Shown here piece by piece: positions 1 through 8,116 of a stretch of DNA of 64,000 nucleotides (its first letter is position 1; each line of letters begins with the position of its first letter). The translations under genes were made by a program, and so were the position numbers. The notes under the pieces are model-generated. The model saw only the letters and a program-made list of their open reading frames with translations. It made no database searches and was not told the origin of the DNA. Origin of the DNA: Streptosporangium subroseum (GTDB lineage Bacteria > Actinomycetota > Actinomycetes > Streptosporangiales > Streptosporangiaceae); assembly GCF_900188345.1 (NCBI RefSeq), contig NZ_FZOD01000004.1, forward strand, positions 103,270 through 167,269. The letters run 5' to 3'.

Positions 1-836
1 GGGAAGAGCCGCGACAGGTCGCCCGGAATGTTGGCGGTCTCCAGCATCGCCTCGCGGGCGCGCATCCAGTTGCGGTTGCCCTTGACGGTGTTGATCTCGC
101 CGTTGTGGGCGATGAAGCGGTACGGGTGCGCCAGCGGCCAGGAGGGGAAGGTGTTGGTGGAGAAGCGCGAGTGGACCAGTGAGATCGCGGTCTCGTAGCG
201 CTCGTCGCTCAGGTCGGGGAAGAACGCCTCGACCTGCAGCGGGGTGAGCATGCCCTTGTAGACGATCGTCCGGGAGCTCAGCGAGGGGAAGTAGACGTCC
301 ACCTCGTGCTCGGCGCGCTTGCGCAGGCAGAAGGCCAGCCGGTCGAGGTCGAGGCCGGTCTCGCCGTTCGGGGAGGTCACGAACAGCTGCCGGAAGAACG
401 GCATCACCGCGCGGGCGCTGGGCCCGGGAAGCTCCGCGTCGACCGGGACGTCGCGCCAGCCGAGGACCGTGAGGCCCTCCTCCGCGGCGATCTCCTCAAT
501 CATCCGCACGCCGATCTCGCGGGCTTCGGAGTCGCTGGGCAGGAAGGCCATGCCGACGGCGTAGGCGCCGGCCGGGGGCAGGGAAAGATCTACCACCGCG
601 CGGAGGAAGGCATCGGGGATCTGCGTCAGGATCCCGGCTCCGTCACCGGTGTCTGGTTCGCTACCCTGGGCCCCCCGATGATCGAGATTGCACAGCGCGG
701 TCAAGGCCTTCGCGACGATGTCGTGACTACGGCGTCCAGCCACATCCGCAACCATGGCGACACCGCAGGCGTCGTGCTCGTGCGAGGGGTGGTACAGGCC
801 CTGAGGCTCGGGAAAGCCGAGGTGGGCAGCAGGCAT
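1..836 (-). CDS. gltB: Glutamate synthase (NADPH) large subunit, N-terminal part
   Basis: The gene runs off the left edge, so only about the first 278 residues (glutamine amidotransferase domain) are present. Translation from the ATG at 836 gives a short propeptide followed by [11 protein letters not shown]; Cys24 is the expected N-terminal nucleophile after cleavage. Further class II amidotransferase motifs follow: [16 protein letters not shown], and near the edge the [12 protein letters not shown] and HNGEINT blocks. The enzyme makes two glutamates from glutamine and 2-oxoglutarate in the cytoplasm. A strong GGAGGGA ribosome site (841-847 on the reverse strand) fixes the start. gltB next to lgt and trp genes is also the layout I recall in Streptomyces. 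Confidence 0.95.
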   Translation of the reverse strand, partial: MPAAHLGFPEPQGLYHPSHEHDACGVAMVADVAGRRSHDIVAKALTALCNLDHRGAQGSEPDTGDGAGILTQIPDAFLRAVVDLSLPPAGAYAVGMAFLPSDSEAREIGVRMIEEIAAEEGLTVLGWRDVPVDAELPGPSARAVMPFFRQLFVTSPNGETGLDLDRLAFCLRKRAEHEVDVYFPSLSSRTIVYKGMLTPLQVEAFFPDLSDERYETAISLVHSRFSTNTFPSWPLAHPYRFIAHNGEINTVKGNRNWMRAREAMLETANIPGDLSRLF

Positions 837-847
837 TGAATCCCTCC

Positions 848-885
848 CGTCGTCTTGCTTCTTTGGAACAAGCAAAGGGACGACG
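848..885 (-). promoter_or_regulatory. Hairpin in gltB 5' leader, adjacent to the ribosome site
   Basis: On the reverse strand CGTCGTCCCTTTGCTT (885-870) can pair with AAGCAAGACGACG (860-848), with a three-base bulge and a 9-nt loop. The stem ends directly before the GGAGGGA ribosome site of gltB. It could control translation initiation or mRNA stability; no known riboswitch class was recognised. Confidence 0.45.
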
Positions 886-1038
886 TTGGCCCTGCTGCGT
901 GGTGGGTAGACATTACCGTACCCTGCCGGAAACCTGCCTACCCGGTCCGAATCGCACGTATTTAGTGCTGGTTCGCCCCGATTCGTTGAACGCCGCAGCG
1001 TGGCGAGGCATTCCAGGTCCGGGCTTTAAGGTGGGCCA

Positions 1039-2784
1039 ATGGAACCGAGTGGCCCGATGGACCCGCTGATGACGCTCGTCGCGCGTGCGGGAGTGGACGG
1101 CAGGCGACTGCGGAACGCGCTGGCGGCGCTGAGCGACGGGCGCTGGTGGACGCTCGCGGAGCTGGTCCGGGAGACCGCGACGTCACGGCGGACCATCGAG
1201 TCCCTGCTGCGCGAGGTCGAGCTGGAGCGGTCCGGCGACCGGTTCCGGCTCCCCGAACCCCCGGCGGGCCTCGCGGATCCCACGGACCGGACGGATCCCA
1301 CGGACCGAACGGATCCCACGGACCGGACGGATCCCACGGGCCCGGCGAGTCCCGTGGACCCGACGGGTCTCACGGGCCCGGCGAGCCTGACCGGCCCCAC
1401 GGGTCCGGCCGGCCGCGCGGGCCTCACCGGCTTCACCGTGAGCAAGGCCGTACCGGCCGATCCGGTGGCACACCTGCTGCCGGATCACACCGGCCTGCTC
1501 GCGCGAATGGACGAGCTGATCGCCAAGGCGCCCCGCGGCCGCCACACGCTGGATCACGTGGCCGCGACGGCCGACACCGTGGTCAGGCGGGCGCTGCTGC
1601 TGGACGCCCGGTTCTGGCTGGACGGCGCCCGGCTATTGTGCGTGGGCGACCACGACCTGACCTCGCTGGCGACCGCGATGCTGCACCCCGGAATCGAGGT
1701 GACCGTCGTGGACCTCGACGAGCGCATCCTCGCCTACATCGCCGACCAGGCCGACCGGCTCGGCCTCAACGTACGGACCCGCTGGGCGGACCTGCGCCTG
1801 GGTCTGCCCGCCTCGGCTCAGGCCTGGGCCGACCTGGTGATCACCGACCCGCCCTACACCCCCGAGGGCGTCGGGCTGTTCGTCGCCCGCGGCGTGGAGG
1901 GGCTCCGCGACCGCGAGCAGGGCAGGATCCTGCTGGCCTACGGCGCGAGCGAGCGCACCCCGGCTCTCGCCCTCAAGGTGCAGCACGCCCTGTCCCAGCT
2001 CAACCTCGTCAACGAGGCGATCTATCCCGACTTCAACCGCTATCTCGGCGCGGAGGCCATCGGCTCGGCCGCCGACCTCTACGTCCTGCGTCCCACCACC
2101 AGGACCTGGCCCGCCGTGGCCGCCCGCGTCGACGGCTACGGCACCGCCATCTACACCCAGGGCCCGCAGTCCGTGGAGTCCACCGGCTCTCCCTCCGGCC
2201 CCGCCGGTCTCTCTGTGCCCGCACCGGCCACCTCTCTCGGCGAGTTCACCCCCGAGGTGCTGGTCGGCGAGTGGCCGGGGGACGTGTTTCCCAAGGTGCC
2301 CCGGGCGCGCCTGACCACCTGGCTCGCCAAGCCCTACGCCACCGACCCCGCCCGGGTCGCGATAGCCGTCCCCGCCGCCCTGGAGGCCGCGCTCCCCCGG
2401 CTGCTGCTGGCCACCCGCGCCCAGGACATCCGGATCACGCTGGCCGGGCCGCCGAAGGACCTGCCCGCCGACCTGCTCTCCCCCGTCTACGAGCTCACCG
2501 CCGACGGGAGCGCCGTTCACGTCGTACGGCTGCCGCCTCCCACCACGGACATGGGGCGGATCCTGCGCCGCATCCTGGACAACGCCCACGGCAAGCTCGC
2601 CAACACCTGGCGCGAGGCCCTCATCAGAGCCCGGGGCGATCTGACCAAGAAACAGGCCAGGGCGGTCATCACCGCCGTCGCCCCCTGGGCCGACGACGTC
2701 ACCGTCCTCGAACTTCCCGCTCACCGCCTCCAGGAGCTCCCCGCCGCGGTGGCGAGCTCGCTGACCGTGCCGAGCGAGACGTAG
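1039..2784 (+). CDS. BpsA-like aminopropyltransferase (DUF43 family) with N-terminal winged helix and collagen-like linker
   Basis: 581 aa. Residues about 10-70 look like a winged-helix segment (TLAELVRETATSRRTIESLL). Residues about 80-133 are a low-complexity Pro/Thr/Gly/Asp linker coded by 18-bp tandem repeats. The central domain (about 150-360) carries LLCVGDHDLTS (200-210), VVDLDERIL and ITDPPYTPEG (268-277), the nucleotide/substrate motifs of N4-bis(aminopropyl)spermidine synthase, which adds aminopropyl groups from decarboxylated SAM to make branched polyamines in thermophiles. The C-terminal 200 residues are an extension I do not recognise. The gene stands alone, divergent from gltB. 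The family assignment is from motifs; the substrate is unknown. ATG at 1057 is a possible alternative start. Confidence 0.75.
   Translation: MEPSGPMDPLMTLVARAGVDGRRLRNALAALSDGRWWTLAELVRETATSRRTIESLLREVELERSGDRFRLPEPPAGLADPTDRTDPTDRTDPTDRTDPTGPASPVDPTGLTGPASLTGPTGPAGRAGLTGFTVSKAVPADPVAHLLPDHTGLLARMDELIAKAPRGRHTLDHVAATADTVVRRALLLDARFWLDGARLLCVGDHDLTSLATAMLHPGIEVTVVDLDERILAYIADQADRLGLNVRTRWADLRLGLPASAQAWADLVITDPPYTPEGVGLFVARGVEGLRDREQGRILLAYGASERTPALALKVQHALSQLNLVNEAIYPDFNRYLGAEAIGSAADLYVLRPTTRTWPAVAARVDGYGTAIYTQGPQSVESTGSPSGPAGLSVPAPATSLGEFTPEVLVGEWPGDVFPKVPRARLTTWLAKPYATDPARVAIAVPAALEAALPRLLLATRAQDIRITLAGPPKDLPADLLSPVYELTADGSAVHVVRLPPPTTDMGRILRRILDNAHGKLANTWREALIRARGDLTKKQARAVITAVAPWADDVTVLELPAHRLQELPAAVASSLTVPSET
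1275..1346 (+). repeat. 18-bp in-frame tandem repeat (4 copies) coding a DPTDRT linker
   Basis: GGATCCCACGGACCGGAC-type units start at 1275, 1293, 1311 and 1329, the last one degenerate, and continue as diverged PTGP-like units to about 1434. The period is a multiple of three, so copy-number change would lengthen or shorten the linker of the BpsA-like protein without a frameshift. Confidence 0.85.
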
Positions 2785-2944
2785 CGGGACGGCCCGGACC
2801 CCGGGCGAAACGCGGCTGAGGGCGAGACATCGCGGAGCGGCCGGCCCCTGGGCGGGACCTGGCGGGCAGGACGCGGCGGAGCGGCAGGCCCCCGGGCGGC
2901 ACGCCACCGAGCGGAGGAGATCCCCGGCCCGGCGGCAAGCTCCC

Positions 2945-3562
2945 TCAGAGCAGCAGCCGCCGCTGGATGGTCAGGCTGAGGCCGTCCACCGCCACCTGCG
3001 CGTAGGTCAGGTCCACCTGGTCCTCCGGCGCCGCCGGGCCGACCCAGCTCAGGGTGACGTAATGCCCCAGGGCGCGGGCCTGGGCCCAGCTGTGGGCGCC
3101 GTCGAAACCGGCGGGCGTGCCGGGTGCGAGCCGTACAAAACCGCCGCTCCCGAAGGCGGCCACGAGCTTGTCGGCGGCGGCGGAGTCGGCCAGGTTGAAA
3201 ATGAGGAACTGCCCGGAGATCCGGCCGTCCGGGGTCTCGTAGCGGGCCCGCAGCGCCTGTGTGCACCCGGCGACCGCGCCCTCGGCGCTGCCCCACACCG
3301 CCTGGGCGCAGTCGGTCAGCGTCTCGGTCCCCTTGACCGTGAGCGTGACCGCGCCCGAGGTCACCGACCCGCCGGGGAAGATCTCGGCGACGGTCAGCGG
3401 CTCGGGGTCGAGGGCGCGGGTGGCGATGGGATCGTAGTGGGCCGAGGTCGGCTCGCCGCGGAAGACGGCCGCACGCGGGGCGGCCTCACCGCCCCGCGAC
3501 CACAGGAACACCGCCGCCCCGGCGACCACGACCAGCACGACGCCGACGATCCACTTACGCAT
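2945..3562 (-). CDS. Membrane-anchored protein, paralogue of the upstream gene
   Basis: 205 aa with one N-terminal membrane helix (residues about 5-21) and an exported domain. The domain shares an ordered set of motifs with the product of the gene directly upstream: DCAQAVWG, GCTQALRARY, DGRISGQF, NLADSAAADKLV and LGHYVTLSW. The two genes are therefore a tandem duplication. The two conserved cysteines (DCA and GCT) could form a disulfide. I do not recognise a named family and propose no function. It starts at ATG 3562, 30 bp after the upstream gene, probably cotranscribed. Confidence 0.75.
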   Translation of the reverse strand: MRKWIVGVVLVVVAGAAVFLWSRGGEAAPRAAVFRGEPTSAHYDPIATRALDPEPLTVAEIFPGGSVTSGAVTLTVKGTETLTDCAQAVWGSAEGAVAGCTQALRARYETPDGRISGQFLIFNLADSAAADKLVAAFGSGGFVRLAPGTPAGFDGAHSWAQARALGHYVTLSWVGPAAPEDQVDLTYAQVAVDGLSLTIQRRLLL

Positions 3563-3592
3563 GACAGACGACCCTACTGGGACCGGCGGGGG

Positions 3593-4480
3593 CTAGGGTG
3601 CCGGAGCCGCGCTGGGATCGGCCGCGACGACCCGGCGGAACACCGCCTTCTCCGCGCCCCGGACCGTCAGGCCCAGGGAGAGGAAGTCGTCCCTGGGGCC
3701 CGGATCCGCGCCGTCCGCGCGGCCGTACCAGACCAGGCCCACGTAGTGGCCCATCGCGTGGCCGCTGCCCTCGGTGTGACCGCCGACGGGGAAGACCGCC
3801 TTGTCCGCCTCCAGGATCTGGACCCAGCCGCCCCGGTGCAGGGTGGTCAGCGTCTGGACGAGCGCGTCGGCGGAGGCGGTGTCGCGCAGGTTGAGCAGGG
3901 TGTACTGGGCGACGTAGCGGCCGTCGGAACTGGTGTAGATGCCCCGGGCGGCCTGGGTGCACCCTCCCTCGGCGAGCAGATCCACAAGCTCCTGGCCCCA
4001 GACGGCCGTCGCGCAGTCGGCGTCCAGGTGGGTGCCCGCCAGCTGCAGCGTGATCCTGTCCCCCTTGAGGGTCTTCTCGGCGAAGACGTCCTTCAGCGTC
4101 AGGGGTTTGGGGTCGGCCTCGCTCTGCGCGATCGGCGCGAACAGCTTGGGCGAGACCCAGCCCTTGTAGGTGTCGGGCCGGGGCTGGCTGCCGATGGCCG
4201 AGGAGGCGGCCCGCTCGGGCACGTAGGTGCTGCCGATCGCGTTGACCGCCAGGATGAAGCCGACCACGGCGACCACCACGCCGACCACCGACCCGACGCC
4301 CACCACCAGCCGCTGCTGGAGCCGGCTCAGGCCCCATTCCTCAAGGCGGGGGACGCTCCAGGGCTCCTTCGGCTTTTTCGCCCGCCTCGGCTCTTTCGCC
4401 GCTTTCGGCTCCTGTGGCTCCTTCACTGCCTGGGTCGACCTGACCGGACTGCGGCGGCGTCTGCGCGGGGGTGTGCTCAT
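3593..4480 (-). CDS. Membrane-anchored protein with basic cytoplasmic tail, paralogue of downstream gene
   Basis: 295 aa. Residues 1-55 are very basic and Pro/Lys/Glu-rich, followed by one membrane helix (about 60-80) and an exported domain with DCATAVWG, GCTQAARGIY, DGRYVAQY, NLRDTASADALV and MGHYVGLVW, the same motif order as in the following gene. It lies 3 bp after the VIT-type transporter gene, so the operon lgt-VIT-this gene-paralogue is likely. No function can be assigned. The long Lys-rich tail is absent from the shorter paralogue. Confidence 0.75.
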   Translation of the reverse strand: MSTPPRRRRRSPVRSTQAVKEPQEPKAAKEPRRAKKPKEPWSVPRLEEWGLSRLQQRLVVGVGSVVGVVVAVVGFILAVNAIGSTYVPERAASSAIGSQPRPDTYKGWVSPKLFAPIAQSEADPKPLTLKDVFAEKTLKGDRITLQLAGTHLDADCATAVWGQELVDLLAEGGCTQAARGIYTSSDGRYVAQYTLLNLRDTASADALVQTLTTLHRGGWVQILEADKAVFPVGGHTEGSGHAMGHYVGLVWYGRADGADPGPRDDFLSLGLTVRGAEKAVFRRVVAADPSAAPAP

Positions 4481-4483
4481 CGG

Positions 4484-5188
4484 TCAGCTCCCTCCCAGGA
4501 GGTTGCCCAGGGTGAAGGTCAGGCCGGCCGCGACCACACCGACGAGAAGCTGGCGGAGCCCGCTGTACCACCAGCTGCGCGCGGTCACCCGGGAGACCAG
4601 CGCACCCGCGCCGAACAGGGCCAGGCAGGAGAGCACCGCCGAGGTCACCAGGCTGGTGACCCCCAGGAGATACGGCAGGAGCGGCAGGAGCGCGCCCACG
4701 CTGAAGAACAGGAACGAGGAGAGCGCGGCGATCCTCGGCGAGGGCAGATCCTCAAGCGTGACGCCGAGCTCGGCGCTGGCGTGCGCCTCCAGAGCCTTCA
4801 CCGGATCCATCGAGATCTGCCTGGCCACCTCGGCCGCCACGACGGGGTCGACGCCGCGGCCCTCGTAGAACTTGGCCAGTTCTTCCTGCTCGGCCTCGGG
4901 ATGACGCTCGATCTCGTTCCGTTCGACGTCGATCTCGGCCAGGGCGAGCTCTCGCTGGCTGGCCACCGAGACGTACTCGCCGCCGGCCATGGAGAACGCG
5001 CCGGCCGCCAGGCCGGCCACCCCGGCCAGCACGATGACCCTGGTGCTGGCCGTTCCGCCGGCGACCCCCGCGATCAGGGCGAAGTTCGAGACGAGCCCGT
5101 CCATCGCGCCGAACACCGACGGACGCAGCCAGCCGCCGTTGACATCACGATGCTCATGATGGATCTCGGCGCGGCCCCCCGGGCTCAT
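4484..5188 (-). CDS. VIT1/CCC1-family membrane transporter
   Basis: 234 aa. It begins with a short His-rich stretch (EIHHEHRD) and the family motif FGAMDGLVSNFALIAGVAGG, then a helix with AGAFSMAGGEYVSV, a charged middle section (ERNEIERHPEAEQEEL) that in the plant homologue binds metal, and three C-terminal membrane helices. The family moves Fe2+/Mn2+ out of the cytosol; the direction and metal here are inferred. Its ATG overlaps the lgt stop by 4 bp (ATGA), so it is translationally coupled to lgt. Confidence 0.88.
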   Translation of the reverse strand: MSPGGRAEIHHEHRDVNGGWLRPSVFGAMDGLVSNFALIAGVAGGTASTRVIVLAGVAGLAAGAFSMAGGEYVSVASQRELALAEIDVERNEIERHPEAEQEELAKFYEGRGVDPVVAAEVARQISMDPVKALEAHASAELGVTLEDLPSPRIAALSSFLFFSVGALLPLLPYLLGVTSLVTSAVLSCLALFGAGALVSRVTARSWWYSGLRQLLVGVVAAGLTFTLGNLLGGS

Positions 5189-6438
5189 CGCCGCTCTTTC
5201 TCTCCCTCGGACACGGCGTCGACCGTGACGTCTTCGTGGAGAGCGCCGTCCTTCCCGGGCACGACGACCTTCTCAGCCGCCACCTTGTGACGCTCGTCGT
5301 CCGCGCCGGGCTCCCGAGCCGGTTCGGTCACGACGACGCTCTGGGGCAGGTCCTGAGGCTCCTCGCCCGCGGGGCCGGACGTGTCGGCCTGGTCGGCCGG
5401 ATGCGCCGGATCGGCGGATTCCTCGACATCCACGGCATTCGCAGCAGCCACAGCGCCTTCGCCCGGCGTGCTCGCGATCGCCTCCGGCTCCCCGCGCCTC
5501 GAAGACCCCTCGCCGTCAGCGGTGTCGGCGGCGTCAGCCTCGTCGTCAGCCTGGTCGGACGGGTGCGCCGGGTCGATGGAACCCTCCGCGCCCGGCGAGC
5601 CCAGGGCGAGCTCCGGCGTCATGCCGACCTGCTCGTCGTTGGTCTTGTTCCTGGCGTACCAGAAGTAGATCATCGCGCCGATGAACACGATGATCGAGGT
5701 CCACTGGTTGAGCCGCAGGCCCAGGATGTGGTGGGCGGTGTCGACGCGCAGGCCCTCGATCCAGAACCGGCCCACGGTGTAGCCCGCGACGTAGAGCGCG
5801 AACACCCGGCCGTGGCGCAGGGCGAACCTGCGCCCGACCCAGATCAGGGCGAGGCCCAGGGCCAGGTCCCAGATCGACTCGTACAGGAACGTGGGGTGGT
5901 AGGTGTCCACGCCCGGCACCGTGCCCGGCCTGTCGGGGTCGATCTCCAGGCCCCACGGCAGGTCGGTGGGGCTGCCGAACAGCTCCTGGTTGAAGTAGTT
6001 GCCCCATCGGCCGATGGCCTGGGCGATCACGATGCCGGGGGCGATGGTGTCGGCCACCGCGCCCAGGGAGAGTCCCCGGTTGCGGCAGCCGAACCACACT
6101 CCCAGGGCACCGAGGGCGACGGCGCCCCAGATGCCCAGACCACCGTTCCAGACGTACAGCGCCTCGATCGGCTCATTGGGCGCGTTGGGTCCGAAGTAGA
6201 GCTGCCAGTCGGTGATGACGTGGTACAGGCGACCACCGACCAGGCCGAACGGCACGGCCCAGACGGCGAGGTCCACGATCGTGCCGGGCTCACCGCCGCG
6301 GGCGCGCCAACGGCGTTCACCGATGACGACCGCGACGATGACGCCGAGCACGATGCACAGTGCGTAGGCCCGAAGCGGGACCACACCGAAGAGATGCCAG
6401 ACCCCCTGGGAGGGGCTGGGAATCGAGGCGAGGGGCAT
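5185..6438 (-). CDS. lgt: Phosphatidylglycerol--prolipoprotein diacylglyceryl transferase
   Basis: 417 aa. The first 280 residues are the multi-spanning Lgt enzyme, which attaches diacylglycerol to the lipobox cysteine of prolipoproteins. The signature AIGRWGNYFNQELFG is intact, as are an HVITDWQ-like loop and a GRFWIEGLRVD segment. The last 130 residues are an acidic, Ala/Asp/Glu-rich tail with no clear fold, longer than in most bacteria and common in actinomycetes. The two solute-binding lipoproteins in this window would be its clients. It lies 27 bp after the DsbA-like gene. Confidence 0.95.
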   Translation of the reverse strand: MPLASIPSPSQGVWHLFGVVPLRAYALCIVLGVIVAVVIGERRWRARGGEPGTIVDLAVWAVPFGLVGGRLYHVITDWQLYFGPNAPNEPIEALYVWNGGLGIWGAVALGALGVWFGCRNRGLSLGAVADTIAPGIVIAQAIGRWGNYFNQELFGSPTDLPWGLEIDPDRPGTVPGVDTYHPTFLYESIWDLALGLALIWVGRRFALRHGRVFALYVAGYTVGRFWIEGLRVDTAHHILGLRLNQWTSIIVFIGAMIYFWYARNKTNDEQVGMTPELALGSPGAEGSIDPAHPSDQADDEADAADTADGEGSSRRGEPEAIASTPGEGAVAAANAVDVEESADPAHPADQADTSGPAGEEPQDLPQSVVVTEPAREPGADDERHKVAAEKVVVPGKDGALHEDVTVDAVSEGEKERR

Positions 6439-6465
6439 GTCAGGTGACGTTACCGTGTTCGCAGA

Positions 6466-7218
6466 CTACTTTGCGGCATCAAGAATAGCCTGACGCAGCG
6501 AGGCCGGCTTGAAGGCCACGTCTTGACTCAGCTCCTTGCCGTCGAGTTTCAGCGTCGGCGTGCCCGTGAGCTTCTGGGTATCCAGGATCTTGGTGCTGTA
6601 CGCGATGTGTGCGGGTGCCTTTTCCTGACTGGTCACGCATTTTTCGAAGTTCGGAGCGGTGACTCCCGCCTCCTTGCCCCAGGCGACCAGATCATTGATC
6701 TTGAAACCTTCCGCGGTCTCCGAAGGCTGCTCCTTGAACAACCTGTCGTGATACGTGATCCACGGTGTGCCGCCGGGAATGCAGCGGGCGGCGGCTCCCG
6801 CACGGACGGAGTTGCCACGGGTGACGGGCGTGGTGAAGATCGTGATCGGGTGGTAGACCACCTTGGCCTTGCCCTCGGCCGCCAGATTCTTGATCGTGGC
6901 TCCGCTGGTCTCCTCCAGAGCCTTGCACGCGGGGCACTGGAAGTCCTCGTAGACGTCCAGGACGGGCTTCTCCACGCCCGCCTTGGCCATCACGACGGAA
7001 CCGTCCGGGTCAACGGTGATCGGTGCGATCGCCGTGGTGGCCTGCTCGGACTCGCTGCCCTTGGCCGCGACCCACCAGCCTGCCCCGACCGCGGCCAGTG
7101 CGACCACGACGGCGGCCACAATGGTCACCATGCGCCTCATCCGCTCCTTCTGCCGCTGCTCCTCGCGCTGCGCCTTGACGCGGTCACGCGCTGACTGATC
7201 CCGCGCGGCCTTGCCCAT
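6466..7218 (-). CDS. Membrane-anchored DsbA-like thiol oxidoreductase
   Basis: 250 aa. A basic N-terminus (1-29) is followed by one membrane helix (30-51) and an extracytoplasmic thioredoxin-fold domain. The active site is CPAC (Cys95/Cys98, in EDFQCPACKA) and the cis-proline loop is TGTPTL (Pro221). Extra cysteines 146 and 194 may form a second disulfide. It belongs to the DSBA-like/Thioredoxin_4 group that introduces or isomerises disulfides outside the membrane. It directly overlaps the MauE-like gene, which suggests a redox pair. Confidence 0.9.
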   Translation of the reverse strand: MGKAARDQSARDRVKAQREEQRQKERMRRMVTIVAAVVVALAAVGAGWWVAAKGSESEQATTAIAPITVDPDGSVVMAKAGVEKPVLDVYEDFQCPACKALEETSGATIKNLAAEGKAKVVYHPITIFTTPVTRGNSVRAGAAARCIPGGTPWITYHDRLFKEQPSETAEGFKINDLVAWGKEAGVTAPNFEKCVTSQEKAPAHIAYSTKILDTQKLTGTPTLKLDGKELSQDVAFKPASLRQAILDAAK

Positions 7219-7793
7219 CAGTGGTTCTCCTTTTCATGGGGCTCCTCCTCGTCACCCTCGATGCCGTCGTATGGCTCCTGCCCGGGGACCAGCCCCAGCG
7301 CGGAGTCCAGCGCGAACCGTCCTGGTGCGAACCAGGCGATGAGCACGCCGAGCACGAAGAAGCCGAAGTCCCGCACGATGTCGAAGAGATAGTTGGGCTC
7401 CACTCCCGCCTTGAGCGGACCTCCGCCGCCGAAGCAGCCGCAGTCGATCCGCAGCCCGCGGGCCCACGCCGAGGCGATGCCGATGACAAACGCCAGCATG
7501 AGCAGCGCCGAGATGGCGCCCGCGACACGGGTGAGCAGCCCGACAATCAGCAACACCCCTAGGACGATCTCCAGGATGGGCAGGCCGTAGCCGACCACCG
7601 TGGCGAGAGAGTATGGAAGCAGTTCGTATGCCTTGACCGCCTGCACCGAGAGCACAGGAGTGCCGATCTTGCCCCAACCAGCGACGATCAGCACGCCCGC
7701 CAGCAGCAGACGCGAGACGGTCGTTACCCAGAGTAGCGTTGAACCCACCGCACGCGACCTAAGAGGCGCGGGCTTATCGGAAGTCACAAGCAC
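7218..7793 (-). CDS. MauE/DoxX-family membrane protein
   Basis: 191 aa with four predicted membrane helices and a GRLL-type N-terminus typical of DoxX/MauE (SRLLLAGVLIVAGWGKI). The motif RIDCGCFGGGG carries two cysteines in a loop between helices, as in MauE proteins that serve disulfide formation in methylamine dehydrogenase maturation. Its stop codon touches the start of the DsbA-like gene, so I infer that it passes electrons to or from that protein. Start is GTG 7793; GTG 7787 is also possible. Confidence 0.85.
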   Translation of the reverse strand: MLVTSDKPAPLRSRAVGSTLLWVTTVSRLLLAGVLIVAGWGKIGTPVLSVQAVKAYELLPYSLATVVGYGLPILEIVLGVLLIVGLLTRVAGAISALLMLAFVIGIASAWARGLRIDCGCFGGGGPLKAGVEPNYLFDIVRDFGFFVLGVLIAWFAPGRFALDSALGLVPGQEPYDGIEGDEEEPHEKENH

Positions 7794-8061
7794 CTTCGTC
7801 TCCTATCCGGGCGCCCGGCACGGCCGTCCCCTGCGGGTGCCCGCTGTATCTGAAGGAAACCCCATCATGAGCTGGATAAGCGTCGGATAAACCGGTCGGC
7901 CTAAAGCAGAAGGGAGAGTGACGATGGACGGAGTACCACGATAGCAATCTGAGCCCTCGGACACGCCGGGAGGGCGGCATGACACCACCGGAACGGCTAC
8001 CCACCGCGATCGACGCGGATCTCAGGGTAGTGGGAAACGGCCAGCCCGGAACGGAAACGAA
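7794..8061. other. Intergenic region between trpA terminator and MauE-like gene
   Basis: About 270 bp upstream of the MauE-dsbA-lgt operon. It should hold that operon's promoter, but I see no clear -35/-10 pair and no credible gene. Confidence 0.4.
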
Positions 8062-8091
8062 AATGCGGCCGCCCTGCCGGACGGCCGCATT
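8062..8091 (-). terminator. Rho-independent terminator of the trp genes
   Basis: AATGCGGCCG (8062-8071) and CGGCCGCATT (8082-8091) form a perfect 10-bp stem with a 10-nt loop. Read on the reverse strand it follows trpA and is followed by TTTCGTTTCC, a weak U-rich tail. Confidence 0.85.
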
Positions 8092-8116
8092 CTCGATGAG
8101 ATTCCCGATGAAACGA

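Noticed and set aside
3062..5290. 742-codon open frame on the plus strand
   Set aside because: It is antisense to four genes with clear family motifs; the composition is that of a GC-rich shadow frame.
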